A stretch of DNA of 5,714 bases from Aquiluna sp. (GCA_016780945.1 JADHKY010000073.1:1-5714); one strand, 5' to 3'; positions 1 to 5,546 are shown, numbered from the stretch's first letter. Notes: a model not told the origin generated them from the letters alone. Program-made: numbers and translations.

Positions 1-281
1 CCACTCCCGAGGAGATGGCCGAGGGAACGATAACGATTACCAACATTGGCGTCTTCGGAGTAGACACCGGCACGCCAATCCTGAATCCCGGCGAGGTGTC
101 GATTGTTGCGCTCGGGTCAATTCGAAAAAAGCCCTGGGTAGTTGATGACGAGATTGTGGTCAGGCAAATTACGACTATCGGTGCGACCTTCGACCACCGC
201 GTGGTCGATGGTGATGTTGCATCTAGGTTTGTGCAGGACGTCGCAAGCGTTATTGAGGAGCCAGCGCTACTGCTTGGCTAA
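1..281 (+). CDS. 2-oxo acid dehydrogenase E2 component (dihydrolipoamide acyltransferase), C-terminal fragment
   Basis: The window opens inside this gene; the last 92 codons are visible, reading from base 3 to a TAA at 279-281. The fragment is the end of the catalytic acyltransferase domain. It shows the family block GTITITNIGVFGVDTGTPIL, the NPGE turn, and the active-site motif DHRVVDG (bases 192-212), whose His (195-197) and Asp (207-209) are the catalytic pair of the chloramphenicol-acetyltransferase-like fold. E2 transfers an acyl group from lipoyl-lysine to CoA in the cytoplasmic pyruvate, 2-oxoglutarate or branched-chain keto acid dehydrogenase complexes. The FGVDTGTPILNPGE wording resembles actinobacterial branched-chain-type E2 proteins as I remember them, but the substrate cannot be settled without the missing lipoyl and E1/E3-binding domains. 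The ATG at 15 is internal, not the start. No terminator is visible before znuA1, so some read-through is possible. Confidence 0.93.
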   Translation, partial: TPEEMAEGTITITNIGVFGVDTGTPILNPGEVSIVALGSIRKKPWVVDDEIVVRQITTIGATFDHRVVDGDVASRFVQDVASVIEEPALLLG

Positions 282-301
282 TTGCAATTGGCAATCATTA
301 T
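274..301 (+). promoter_or_regulatory. Candidate promoter of znuA1
   Basis: A possible -35 TTGGCT (274-279) is followed after 16 bp by a possible -10 CATTAT (296-301). It overlaps the stop codon of the E2 gene, and the -10 lies inside the Zur box, the arrangement expected for repression by occlusion. Predicted transcription would begin near 308, very close to the ATG at 313. Both hexamers are imperfect, so this is a tentative reading. Confidence 0.3.
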
Positions 302-305
302 CAAT
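287..305 (+). promoter_or_regulatory. Zur box 1 (operator of znuA1)
   Basis: The 19-mer ATTGGCAATCATTATCAAT is an interrupted palindrome centred on C296: ATTG and CAAT, then AAT and ATT, pair on either side, with only the two positions at 291-292/300-301 mismatched. It lies between the E2 stop and znuA1. Its right half, AATCATTATCAATAAGG (293-309), recurs with one change in front of znuA2. From memory, actinobacterial Zur sites are AT-rich palindromes of the TGAAAATGATTTTCA type, which this resembles in size, centre and AT richness. With zur at the end of the neighbouring operon, zinc-dependent repression of znuA1 is the natural inference. Confidence 0.75.
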
Positions 306-324
306 AAGGCCTATGATTTCCCTT

Positions 325-1416
325 ATGAAATCAAAATTCGCCAAACTCTTCGCGCTCTTTTCCGCTTCTGCCTTGCTCCTCTCGGGATGCACGACAACCG
401 ATGAAACCACTTCACCAGAACTCTCTCTCCCAACCATTGTTGCCACAACTAACGTTTGGGCCGACGTTGTGTCACAGGTTGCTGGAGATAGCTTCGAGGT
501 TGTTGCACTAATCAGTGATCCGACTAAGGATCCGCACTCTTACGAGGCTTCCGCTCGCGACCAGCTAGCCGTCACTGAATCTAAGCTTTTTGTCGTCAAT
601 GGTGGTGGCTATGACGCCTTCGCCCTTCAGCTCGCATCTGCCGCTGGTGTAGTGCCGTTCAATATTTACGAGGAGCATGAAGCTGCTCAGGAAGATGACC
701 ACGCTCACGAGGATGACCACGCCAGCGAGGATGACCACGCTCACGAAGACGAGGGCGCTCACGAGGATGAGCACGCCAGCGAGGATGACCACGCTCACGA
801 AGACGAGGCCGCTCACGAGGATGAGCACGCCAGCGAGGATGACCACGCTCACGAGGATGACCACGCTCACGAAGACGATGAGCACGACCACGACCACTCT
901 GACGATGGGTCGGACCACATCTGGTATGACCTTCATGTGGTTAAGCACACGGCCAGCCTGATTGCCGAGCGCCTCGGAGAAATCGATCCTGCCAACGCTC
1001 AGGTCTTTATCAACAATGCCGAAACCTTCAGGGCCTCTATTGAGGAACTTGAGGCTCGAGTCGAGGCCTTCCAGGGCGAAGGGATCCACTACTTTGAGGG
1101 CCACCCTATGGCCGGATTGCTGCTGCAGGACCTGGGACTTGAAAATTTGACCCCTGAGGGATTTGCTGAAGCCGAAGAGGCCGAAGTTGAGCCTTCCGCC
1201 TCTACTCTTTTGGAAGTTCGCGACTTACTCTCCTCGGGCGAGGTGCAGTTCGTAGCGGTCAACGAGCAGGTGACATCGGTAACCCTTGATTCGTTGAAAG
1301 AGTTGGCCGAAGAGAACGGAATTCCGGTTTTGACATTCGATGAGCTACTGCCACCAGGGATGAACTTCCAAAGGTGGATGAGCGGCATCATTGAGAAAAT
1401 CGAGGCACTTGTTTAG
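325..1416 (+). CDS. znuA: Zinc ABC transporter substrate-binding lipoprotein ZnuA (copy 1), with long His-rich loop
   Basis: This protein (363 aa) is a cluster A-I (TroA/ZnuA-type) periplasm-facing receptor that binds zinc and delivers it to ZnuB. Residues 1-22 form a lipoprotein signal peptide: basic MKSK, a hydrophobic stretch, and lipobox LLSGC with Cys22 as the lipid-anchored residue. TIVATTNVWADVV begins the N-lobe. DPHSYEASARDQ carries the first predicted metal ligand, His71. Residues 116-198 are an acidic loop with about 20 histidines, ending in HIWYDLH (His198, second ligand). FEGHPMAGLL (Glu258/His260) probably carries the third, and DELLPPG near the C-terminus the fourth. The protein is longer than usual because of the loop, which contains tandem DNA repeats. 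The ATG at 325 was chosen because it starts directly at the signal peptide; an in-frame ATG at 313 would add MISL. No ideal ribosome site serves either (AAGG at 306-309). Manganese as substrate is less likely given the His-rich loop and Zur context. Confidence 0.92.
   Translation: MKSKFAKLFALFSASALLLSGCTTTDETTSPELSLPTIVATTNVWADVVSQVAGDSFEVVALISDPTKDPHSYEASARDQLAVTESKLFVVNGGGYDAFALQLASAAGVVPFNIYEEHEAAQEDDHAHEDDHASEDDHAHEDEGAHEDEHASEDDHAHEDEAAHEDEHASEDDHAHEDDHAHEDDEHDHDHSDDGSDHIWYDLHVVKHTASLIAERLGEIDPANAQVFINNAETFRASIEELEARVEAFQGEGIHYFEGHPMAGLLLQDLGLENLTPEGFAEAEEAEVEPSASTLLEVRDLLSSGEVQFVAVNEQVTSVTLDSLKELAEENGIPVLTFDELLPPGMNFQRWMSGIIEKIEALV
721..854 (+). repeat. 54-bp tandem repeat in the znuA1 His-rich loop
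   Basis: A 54-bp unit starting GCCAGCGAGGATGACCAC occurs at 721-774 and again at 775-828, with a single difference (GGC versus GCC codon, Gly to Ala). A third, partial copy begins at 829 and matches for 26 bases to 854 before diverging. Each unit encodes 18 residues of the pattern ASEDDHAHEDExAHEDEH. Shorter GATGACCACGCTCACGAG-like blocks flank it (about 705-885), so the whole loop seems built by repeated in-frame duplication. The unit is a multiple of three, so copy-number changes would keep the frame. Confidence 0.93.
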
Positions 1417-1426
1417 AGCTTGAACT

Positions 1427-1464
1427 AGAGATCAGCCGCCCAAAACCGGGTGGCTGATCTCTTT
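1427..1464 (+). terminator. Hairpin terminator between znuA1 and znuA2
   Basis: A 15-bp stem pairs 1427-1441 with 1448-1462 (one G-T/G-U pair at 1438/1451) around a six-base loop AAAACC. It begins 11 bases after the znuA1 stop and is followed by a short TTT (1462-1464). The T tract is weak, but the stem is long and stable. It separates the two znuA genes into independent transcription units, just upstream of Zur box 2. Confidence 0.85.
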
Positions 1465-1481
1465 CAAAAATCATTTTCAAT
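1463..1481 (+). promoter_or_regulatory. Zur box 2 (operator of znuA2-znuC-znuB-zur)
   Basis: TTCAAAAATCATTTTCAAT is centred on C1472, with a perfect AAAATCATTTT core (1467-1477). On the other strand it contains TGAAAATGATTTTTG, which matches 13 of 15 positions of the actinobacterial Zur palindrome TGAAAATGATTTTCA as I recall it. The segment 1469-1485 matches the region in front of znuA1 at 16 of 17 bases. It lies just after the znuA1 terminator and 19 bp before the znuA2 ATG. Since zur ends this operon, the site would give negative autoregulation. No convincing -35/-10 pair could be assigned. Confidence 0.8.
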
Positions 1482-1499
1482 AAGGAGTAGCATCTGAGC

Positions 1500-2513
1500 A
1501 TGCGTTCCTGGATAAAGACCATCGGCGGCGTCTTGGCAGTTGCCTTTGTTGCGGCTGGCCTCTTCACGATCTACGTGAACTTCACCACGACTGGCGATCC
1601 TGAGGGAAACCCTTCTGATGCACCTTCCCCCACACTTACGCGCGAGGGACAAACTGGGGCTATTCAGGTTGTGACCTCGACCAATGTTTGGGCATCGGTG
1701 GTCGAGATACTTGGTGGTGAGTGGGTGGAGGTCACCGCGATCATTGACGACCCTTTGCAAGACCCACACTCTTATGAGGCATCCGCGAGAGACCAACTCA
1801 CAATCAGTGAGGCTGAGCTCGTAATCGCAAACGGTGGTGGCTACGACGAGTTTGTTGGACAACTGGTTTCGGCACTCGATGGCGAGCGTATTTTCTTGGA
1901 GCTGGTGGAGGGAGACCACTCGCATCTTGGAGAGGAGGAGCACTCTGAGGATGATGCAGATCATTCGGAAGACGCGGAGTCTCACGACCATGCCAATGAG
2001 CACATCTGGTATGACATTCATGCCGTAGAGGAGGCCTCTGAGATGATCGTTGAGGCCATCACTGAGCTCAGGCCAGAGAGCTTCGATCAGGTGAATCGAA
2101 ACTTTGACTTCTTTATGGCGGAGCTTGAGAACCTAGAGGTTCGACTTGAGGCACTGCGTGAGAAGGCTTTGGGGCTTGGCTTCATCGCAACTGAGGGAGT
2201 CGGGAACCTGCTTCTGGAGGAAGCCGGGTTCCTGAATCAAACCCCTGAGGCACTTGCAGATGCCATTGAAGAGGAGCGAGAGGTTCCAGCAGCTGCGCTG
2301 AAGCAGGCACAGGATCTAATCGCCGGAAAAGTTGTTTCCTTGGTAGTTGTGAACGAGCAGCAGCTCGATCAGGTCAGCGACTTGCTTGTTGATGCTGCTC
2401 AGGCAGCCGGTGTTCCTGTTGTTGAACTCAGTGAACTGATCTCAGATCCCGACATGGACTACTTGGATTGGATGGCTAGCGTTCTAGATCAGCTGCAAGA
2501 GGCCGTTTACTAG
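1500..2513 (+). CDS. znuA: Zinc ABC transporter substrate-binding protein ZnuA (copy 2), membrane-anchored or secreted
   Basis: This is a 337-aa paralogue of znuA1 and the first gene of the operon with znuC, znuB and zur. Shared blocks include TNVWASVVEILGG, DPHSYEASARDQL (His90, first metal ligand), NGGGYDEF, a shorter acidic His-rich loop at 140-168 with seven histidines, HIWYDIH (His168), and VVNEQ near the C-terminal lobe. Where copy 1 has EGHPMAG, this one has TEGVGN (Glu232, no His), so its metal site probably differs. The N-terminus is hydrophobic at about 8-27 but has no lipobox, and I see no cysteine anywhere in the protein. It is therefore either a Sec-secreted protein or held by an uncleaved signal anchor, unlike copy 1. 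AGGAG at 1483-1487 lies 12 bases before the ATG, which is long; an in-frame CTG at 1494 is better spaced but a rare start. The gene ends directly against znuC. Confidence 0.9.
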   Translation: MRSWIKTIGGVLAVAFVAAGLFTIYVNFTTTGDPEGNPSDAPSPTLTREGQTGAIQVVTSTNVWASVVEILGGEWVEVTAIIDDPLQDPHSYEASARDQLTISEAELVIANGGGYDEFVGQLVSALDGERIFLELVEGDHSHLGEEEHSEDDADHSEDAESHDHANEHIWYDIHAVEEASEMIVEAITELRPESFDQVNRNFDFFMAELENLEVRLEALREKALGLGFIATEGVGNLLLEEAGFLNQTPEALADAIEEEREVPAAALKQAQDLIAGKVVSLVVVNEQQLDQVSDLLVDAAQAAGVPVVELSELISDPDMDYLDWMASVLDQLQEAVY

Positions 2514-3305
2514 TTGAGTCTGCTCTCAATCCAGTCTGCAAGCTTGGAGTTTGACTCCAAGCGGCTTTGGCACGAGCTCTCCCTGGAAGTTGAAGAGGGA
2601 GAGTTCATTGCGCTGATTGGTCCTAATGGCTCTGGCAAGTCAATGCTTCTAAAGAGCATTGTTGGAACCCAGAAGCTCTCAGGCGGCAAGATCACCTTCC
2701 TGGGAGAAGAGCCGGGCAAGCACAACGCCCAGCTTGGTTACATACCTCAGCACAGAGCAACAGATGCAGGGCTTCCTCTCAGGGTCAGCGACTGCGTGGG
2801 CTTTGGCCTGGACGGTCATTTGCCCGGTTTGCCCTTCTCAACACCTGCGAGGAAGCAGAAGATTGCCCAGGCTTTGGAGCTGGTTGATGCAACCTCGCTG
2901 GCGCAGGAAACCCTGGGTTCACTCTCAGGGGGAGAGATGCAGCGGGTCAGGGTTGCCCAGGCGATTATTTCTAAACCCAAGCTGCTTTTGGCAGATGAGC
3001 CGCTTAGCGCGCTTGACCTGAACCACCAGATGCGCATTAGCGAGCTGATAAACGAACAACGCAAGCAGCTTGGCAGTGCGGTGGTGTTTGTGACGCACGA
3101 TCTGAACCCCATAATCGATTTTGTTGACCGGGTTGTCTACATCGCCCAGGGTCGCCACACCATCGGTACTCCCGACGAGGTAATGCGCTCCGAAGTGCTC
3201 TCCGAGCTCTATGGGGCAGATATCGACGTTGTGAGGAACCAGGGCCGAGTAGTCGTGCTGGGAGCTCACGATCACGAGCATCACGAGGACGAGAGGTGGC
3301 ACTAG
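2514..3305 (+). CDS. znuC: Zinc ABC transporter ATP-binding protein ZnuC
   Basis: This 263-aa cytoplasmic ATPase powers zinc import through ZnuB. All ABC motifs are intact: Walker A GPNGSGKS (36-43), Q-loop Gln79 in YIPQH, signature LSGGEMQ (137-143), Walker B LLLADEP (157-163), D-loop SALD (165-168) and switch histidine His195 in VTHD. The length is typical of metal-type ABC ATPases. The C-terminus ends in an unusual acidic His cluster, AHDHEHHEDERWH (251-263), which could bind zinc; the role is unknown. The start is a TTG at 2514 immediately after the znuA2 TAG, supported by AAGAGG at 2497-2502 and by the residues MSLLSIQSASLEF, a normal start for the family. The zero-base spacing suggests translational coupling. 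Context and the His tail favour zinc over manganese or iron. Confidence 0.93.
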   Translation: MSLLSIQSASLEFDSKRLWHELSLEVEEGEFIALIGPNGSGKSMLLKSIVGTQKLSGGKITFLGEEPGKHNAQLGYIPQHRATDAGLPLRVSDCVGFGLDGHLPGLPFSTPARKQKIAQALELVDATSLAQETLGSLSGGEMQRVRVAQAIISKPKLLLADEPLSALDLNHQMRISELINEQRKQLGSAVVFVTHDLNPIIDFVDRVVYIAQGRHTIGTPDEVMRSEVLSELYGADIDVVRNQGRVVVLGAHDHEHHEDERWH

Positions 3306-4150
3306 TGGACTTCTCGGACATCATCAACTTCTCTGACTACGACAAGCTTCTGCCCCTTGTCACCAACTCTCTGATAGCCGGAGCTCTCCTAGCTTTGATA
3401 GGTGGGCTTGTGGGGGTGTTCGTGATGAACCGGGAGCTCTCCTTTGCCGTTCACGGAATCTCGGAGCTCTCTTTCGCGGGCGCTGCTGTTTTCTTGCTGG
3501 TCGGGCTTGATGTGGTTTTGGGTTCAGTGATTGGTTCGCTGACCGCTGCTGCGATCATCGCCTTTTTGGGCGATAGGGCCAGAGATAGAAACTCAATAGT
3601 GGCGGTCCTGATGCCTTTTGGCCTTGGCATCGGGATTCTCGCACTAGCTCTATACCCAGGCAGGGCCGCAAACAAGTTCGGACTTCTAACTGGCCAGATT
3701 GTCGCGGTTGATGACCCAAAGCTCGGCGCGATGGTTGTCATCTCAGCCATAGTCCTAGTTTCGCTTGCCGTGATGTGGCGGCCGCTCACCTTCGCCTCTT
3801 TGGACGGTGAGGTAGCGGCAGCAAGGGGAGTAAAGACGAGCCTGCTGGGGATCGTTTTCGTGATGCTGCTAGGGCTTGCGGTTGCGGCAGCGGTGCAGAT
3901 TGTTGGCGCGCTGTTGGTTTTGGCGTTACTTGTTACGCCGGCAGCTGCGGCCCTGAGGCTCAGTGCGAGCCAGTTCTGGGTGCCAGTGCTGAGTGTCGGG
4001 TTTGCACTTGTTGCAATGGTTGGGGGAACGCTTTTGGCACTTGGTGGGACGCTACCTATCTCGCCTTACGTGACTACCATTTCCTTCACGATCTATCTAA
4101 TAGCCCGGCTAGTAGCTTGGGCTAGGACCAAGGCGGAGGTGGTTAGGTGA
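3305..4150 (+). CDS. znuB: Zinc ABC transporter permease ZnuB
   Basis: This is the integral membrane subunit of the ABC-3 family, about 281 aa with roughly eight hydrophobic segments (the first at about 21-42, the last at about 253-272). FAVHGISELSFAGAA in the second segment region corresponds to the conserved metal-permease motif usually written as GDALSHAVLPG. DGEVAAARGV at about 167-176 is the cytoplasmic loop expected to contact ZnuC. The start was taken as GTG 3305-3307, sharing a base with the znuC TAG and preceded by GAGAGG at 3291-3296. An in-frame GTG at 3296, preceded by GAGGA at 3285-3289, would add three residues (MALVDFS) and cannot be excluded. The 3' end overlaps zur by four bases (GTGA), so znuC, znuB and zur are probably co-translated. 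Confidence 0.92.
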   Translation: MDFSDIINFSDYDKLLPLVTNSLIAGALLALIGGLVGVFVMNRELSFAVHGISELSFAGAAVFLLVGLDVVLGSVIGSLTAAAIIAFLGDRARDRNSIVAVLMPFGLGIGILALALYPGRAANKFGLLTGQIVAVDDPKLGAMVVISAIVLVSLAVMWRPLTFASLDGEVAAARGVKTSLLGIVFVMLLGLAVAAAVQIVGALLVLALLVTPAAAALRLSASQFWVPVLSVGFALVAMVGGTLLALGGTLPISPYVTTISFTIYLIARLVAWARTKAEVVR

Positions 4151-4530
4151 GCGAACGTAGAAACACCTGGCAAAAAACTGCCGTGCTCGAACAGCTTTCA
4201 AACACAGACGAGTTTGTCTCTGCCCAAGAGCTACACCAAAAGATCTCGCAATCCGGCAAAAAGCTCGGACTTACGACCGTCTATCGGGCGCTGACAGAGA
4301 TGGTCAAGCAGGGCATGGCGGATTCGCTGAGCATTTCGGATGGTGAGATGCGCTATCGCATCTGCACACCTGAGCACCACCACCACCTGATCTGCAGGGT
4401 GTGCGGCAAGACGGTGGAGTTCGATATGCCGGGCTTTGAGGAGCTCGCTCTTCAGGTGGCAAAAGCCAATGGCTTTACCGAACTTTCCCACCAAATCGAA
4501 CTATTTGGCGTTTGCAAAGACTGCAGCTAA
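4147..4530 (+). CDS. zur: Zinc uptake regulator Zur (Fur family)
   Basis: This 127-aa Fur-family repressor has an N-terminal winged helix (about 1-75; TTVYRAL is the recognition-helix signature) and a C-terminal dimerisation domain. The structural zinc site is two CxxC pairs, Cys83/Cys86 and Cys123/Cys126. A regulatory site is suggested by Asp65, Cys73, His78 and His80, which align in spacing with the residues recalled for mycobacterial Zur/FurB (D62, C76, H81, H83). The segment RICTPEHHHHLICRVCG closely resembles actinobacterial Zur rather than Fur or PerR. With zinc bound, Zur should dimerise on the palindromes before znuA1 and znuA2 and block transcription. The GTG start overlaps the znuB stop by four bases. 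It is the last gene of the operon and is followed by a hairpin-forming palindrome. Confidence 0.94.
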   Translation: MSERRNTWQKTAVLEQLSNTDEFVSAQELHQKISQSGKKLGLTTVYRALTEMVKQGMADSLSISDGEMRYRICTPEHHHHLICRVCGKTVEFDMPGFEELALQVAKANGFTELSHQIELFGVCKDCS

Positions 4531-4537
4531 TTAGGAC

Positions 4538-4567
4538 TTGCTTTTGGGAGGAGATTCCTCCTAAACT
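4538..4567 (+). promoter_or_regulatory. Candidate promoter of rpmB-rpmG-rpsN
   Basis: TTGCTT (4538-4543) and TAAACT (4562-4567) are separated by 18 bp, a reasonable match to housekeeping sigma-factor hexamers (TTGACA/TANNNT). Transcription would start near 4573, leaving a leader of about 70 bases before rpmB. The spacer is almost entirely occupied by a palindrome. TTGCAC at 4575-4580 is another possible -35 but has no good -10 partner. Confidence 0.4.
4543..4565. other. Palindrome / hairpin after zur, inside the rpmB promoter spacer
   Basis: Ten bases on each side pair (TTTGGGAGGA at 4543-4552 with TCCTCCTAAA at 4556-4565) around GAT, with one G-T pair. It starts 12 bases after the zur stop. 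No T tract follows on either strand, so it is not a canonical intrinsic terminator. It could be a tail-less terminator for the zinc operon, or a DNA operator between the -35 and -10 of rpmB. No Zur-box sequence is contained in it. Confidence 0.55.
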
Positions 4568-4632
4568 TGGGGGGTTGCACGGGCCTTGGTCCGAACAATC
4601 CCAAACAATTTGCTTCGGGTAAACGCGCCCTT

Positions 4633-4640
4633 AGGAGGAG
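4633..4640 (+). promoter_or_regulatory. Strong ribosome binding site of rpmB
   Basis: AGGAGGAG ends two bases before the ATG at 4643, placing its AGGAG core 5 to 8 bases upstream. It fixes the start of L28 at 4643 and excludes the in-frame TTG at 4586, which would add 19 non-family residues. Its strength fits a highly expressed ribosomal gene. Confidence 0.85.
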
Positions 4641-4642
4641 AA

Positions 4643-4879
4643 ATGGCAGCCTACTGCCAGGTGACGCAGACTGGACCGCAGTTCGGTCACAAGGTTTCGC
4701 ACGCTCAGAACAAGACCAAGCGTCGTTTTGACCCGAACATCCAGAAGAAGACCTACTTTGTTCCATCGCTTGGACGCAAGGTGACTCTCAACCTTTCAGC
4801 TCGCGGCATCAAGGTAATTGACGTTCGCGGGATTGACTCCGTTATCGCTGAGCTTGTCGCTCGCGGCGAGAAGATCTAG
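4643..4879 (+). CDS. rpmB: 50S ribosomal protein L28, zinc-independent (C-minus) form
   Basis: This 78-aa protein starts MAAYCQVTQTGPQFGHKVSH and contains the family blocks KRRFDPNIQKK and LSARGIKVID, ending in VARGEKI. Zinc-binding L28 proteins carry two CxxC pairs; this one has a single cysteine (Cys5) and so belongs to the form that folds without zinc. Its length and wording match the longer C-minus L28 known from other actinobacteria, such as the streptomycete second copy as I recall it. It is the first gene of a three-gene ribosomal cluster, with rpmG eight bases downstream. Its position right after zur is suggestive, but no Zur box is visible upstream and the strong ribosome site looks constitutive. 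Whether a second, zinc-binding rpmB exists elsewhere cannot be seen here. Confidence 0.96.
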   Translation: MAAYCQVTQTGPQFGHKVSHAQNKTKRRFDPNIQKKTYFVPSLGRKVTLNLSARGIKVIDVRGIDSVIAELVARGEKI

Positions 4880-4887
4880 GAAGACAG

Positions 4888-5055
4888 ATGGCCAAGGATA
4901 AGGACGTACGTCCAATCATCAAGCTGAAGTCCACTGCGGGCACCGGCTTCACCTACGTGACCAAGAAGAACCGTCGCAACGACCCAGACCGCATCAGCTT
5001 GAAGAAGTACGACCCAGTAGTGCGCAAGCACGTTGAATTCCGCGAGGAGCGCTAA
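4888..5055 (+). CDS. rpmG: 50S ribosomal protein L33, zinc-independent (C-minus) form
   Basis: This short gene encodes 55 aa, MAKDKDVRPIIKLKSTAGTG onward, with the typical YVTKKNRRNDP and KKYDPVVRKHVEFREER end. It has no cysteines, so it lacks the CxxC zinc ribbon of C-plus L33 proteins and resembles the E. coli type. The ATG lies eight bases after the rpmB stop, with AGGAAG at 4878-4883 as the ribosome site, and the TAA at 5053-5055 directly abuts the rpsN ATG. L33 sits in the large subunit near the exit tRNA site. The gene is easily missed because of its size, but the reading is unambiguous. Confidence 0.96.
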   Translation: MAKDKDVRPIIKLKSTAGTGFTYVTKKNRRNDPDRISLKKYDPVVRKHVEFREER

Positions 5056-5361
5056 ATGGCAAAGAAGAGCAAGATCGCTCGTAATGAGCAGCGCAAGGTT
5101 ATCGTCGAGCGCTACGCCGAGAAGCGTGCTCAGCTAAAGAAGCAGCTGGTTGACCCAACCTCAACCGCAGAGCAGAAGGAAGAGGCACGCCTCGGACTTC
5201 AGAAGCTTCCTCGCAATGCAAGCCCGGTTCGCGTTCGTAGCCGTGACCTGATTGATGGCCGTCCACGTGGCGTGCTCTCGAAGTTCGGTGTCAGCCGTGT
5301 TCGCTTCCGTCAGATGGCCCACAAGGGTGAGCTTCCAGGCATCACCAAGTCATCCTGGTAA
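5056..5361 (+). CDS. rpsN: 30S ribosomal protein S14, long zinc-independent (C-minus) form
   Basis: This 101-aa protein starts MAKKSKIARNEQRKVIVERY and ends with the conserved GRPRGVLSKFGVSRVRFRQM and GELPGITKSSW. It has no cysteines and is of the long type; the zinc-binding S14 type is about 61 aa with two CxxC pairs. S14 helps assemble the head of the small subunit. The ATG abuts the rpmG stop, and its GAGGAG ribosome site (5044-5049) lies within the rpmG coding end, implying co-translation. A strong intrinsic terminator follows 15 bases after the stop. Finding it here, rather than in the large ribosomal operon, fits the rpmB-rpmG-rpsN arrangement seen in many actinobacteria. Confidence 0.97.
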   Translation: MAKKSKIARNEQRKVIVERYAEKRAQLKKQLVDPTSTAEQKEEARLGLQKLPRNASPVRVRSRDLIDGRPRGVLSKFGVSRVRFRQMAHKGELPGITKSSW

Positions 5362-5376
5362 TTAGGCTTTAGAACT

Positions 5377-5404
5377 ATCCGCCCCGAGGGGCGGATTTTT
5401 CTTT
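5377..5404 (+). terminator. Intrinsic terminator of rpmB-rpmG-rpsN
   Basis: ATCCGCCC (5377-5384) pairs with GGGCGGAT (5389-5396) around CGAG, a GC-rich eight-base-pair stem. The T-rich tail starts within the stem end and runs TTTTTCTTT (5396-5404). It is a canonical rho-independent terminator and sets the end of the ribosomal cluster. Confidence 0.95.
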
Positions 5405-5546
5405 AACCAGCCCGGGAGTTCGTGGCAGTCTTGCCCGAATTTAGATAAAGCTACGCTCCGCGACGTGCCCTCCAATTAGAACTTTGATTTTGCTCCTGCA
5501 CACAAGCTTCAAATTTGGTCTAATTCAGTTTGCGAGAATGTCCAAC

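Noticed and set aside
676..900. Possible CRISPR-like or satellite array
   Set aside because: The repeats are directly adjacent without spacers, keep the znuA1 frame, and encode a His-rich loop typical of zinc receptors.
677..961. + strand frame rich in MTTLTRM repeats inside znuA1
   Set aside because: This is the shifted frame of the tandem repeat; periodic DNA keeps all frames open.
565..1104. Long open frame on the - strand (179 codons) opposite znuA1
   Set aside because: Its Val/Leu/Ile-rich repetitive text is just the complement of the His/Asp/Glu repeat codons; it has no family resemblance, and znuA1 is certain on the + strand.
1464..2021. - strand frame of 185 codons opposite znuA2
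   Set aside because: It lies over Zur box 2 and a well-supported znuA2, and has no recognisable domain.
4586..4642. Upstream TTG start for L28 adding 19 residues
   Set aside because: The AGGAGGAG ribosome site at 4633-4640 and the family-typical MAAYC start place translation at 4643.
4531..4642. Possible Zur box before rpmB
   Set aside because: No AATCATT/AATGATT core is present; the palindrome there is GC-richer and has an unrelated sequence.
5410..5480. Possible tRNA in the hupB gap (GTTCG-like string)
   Set aside because: No acceptor stem or cloverleaf could be paired around it.
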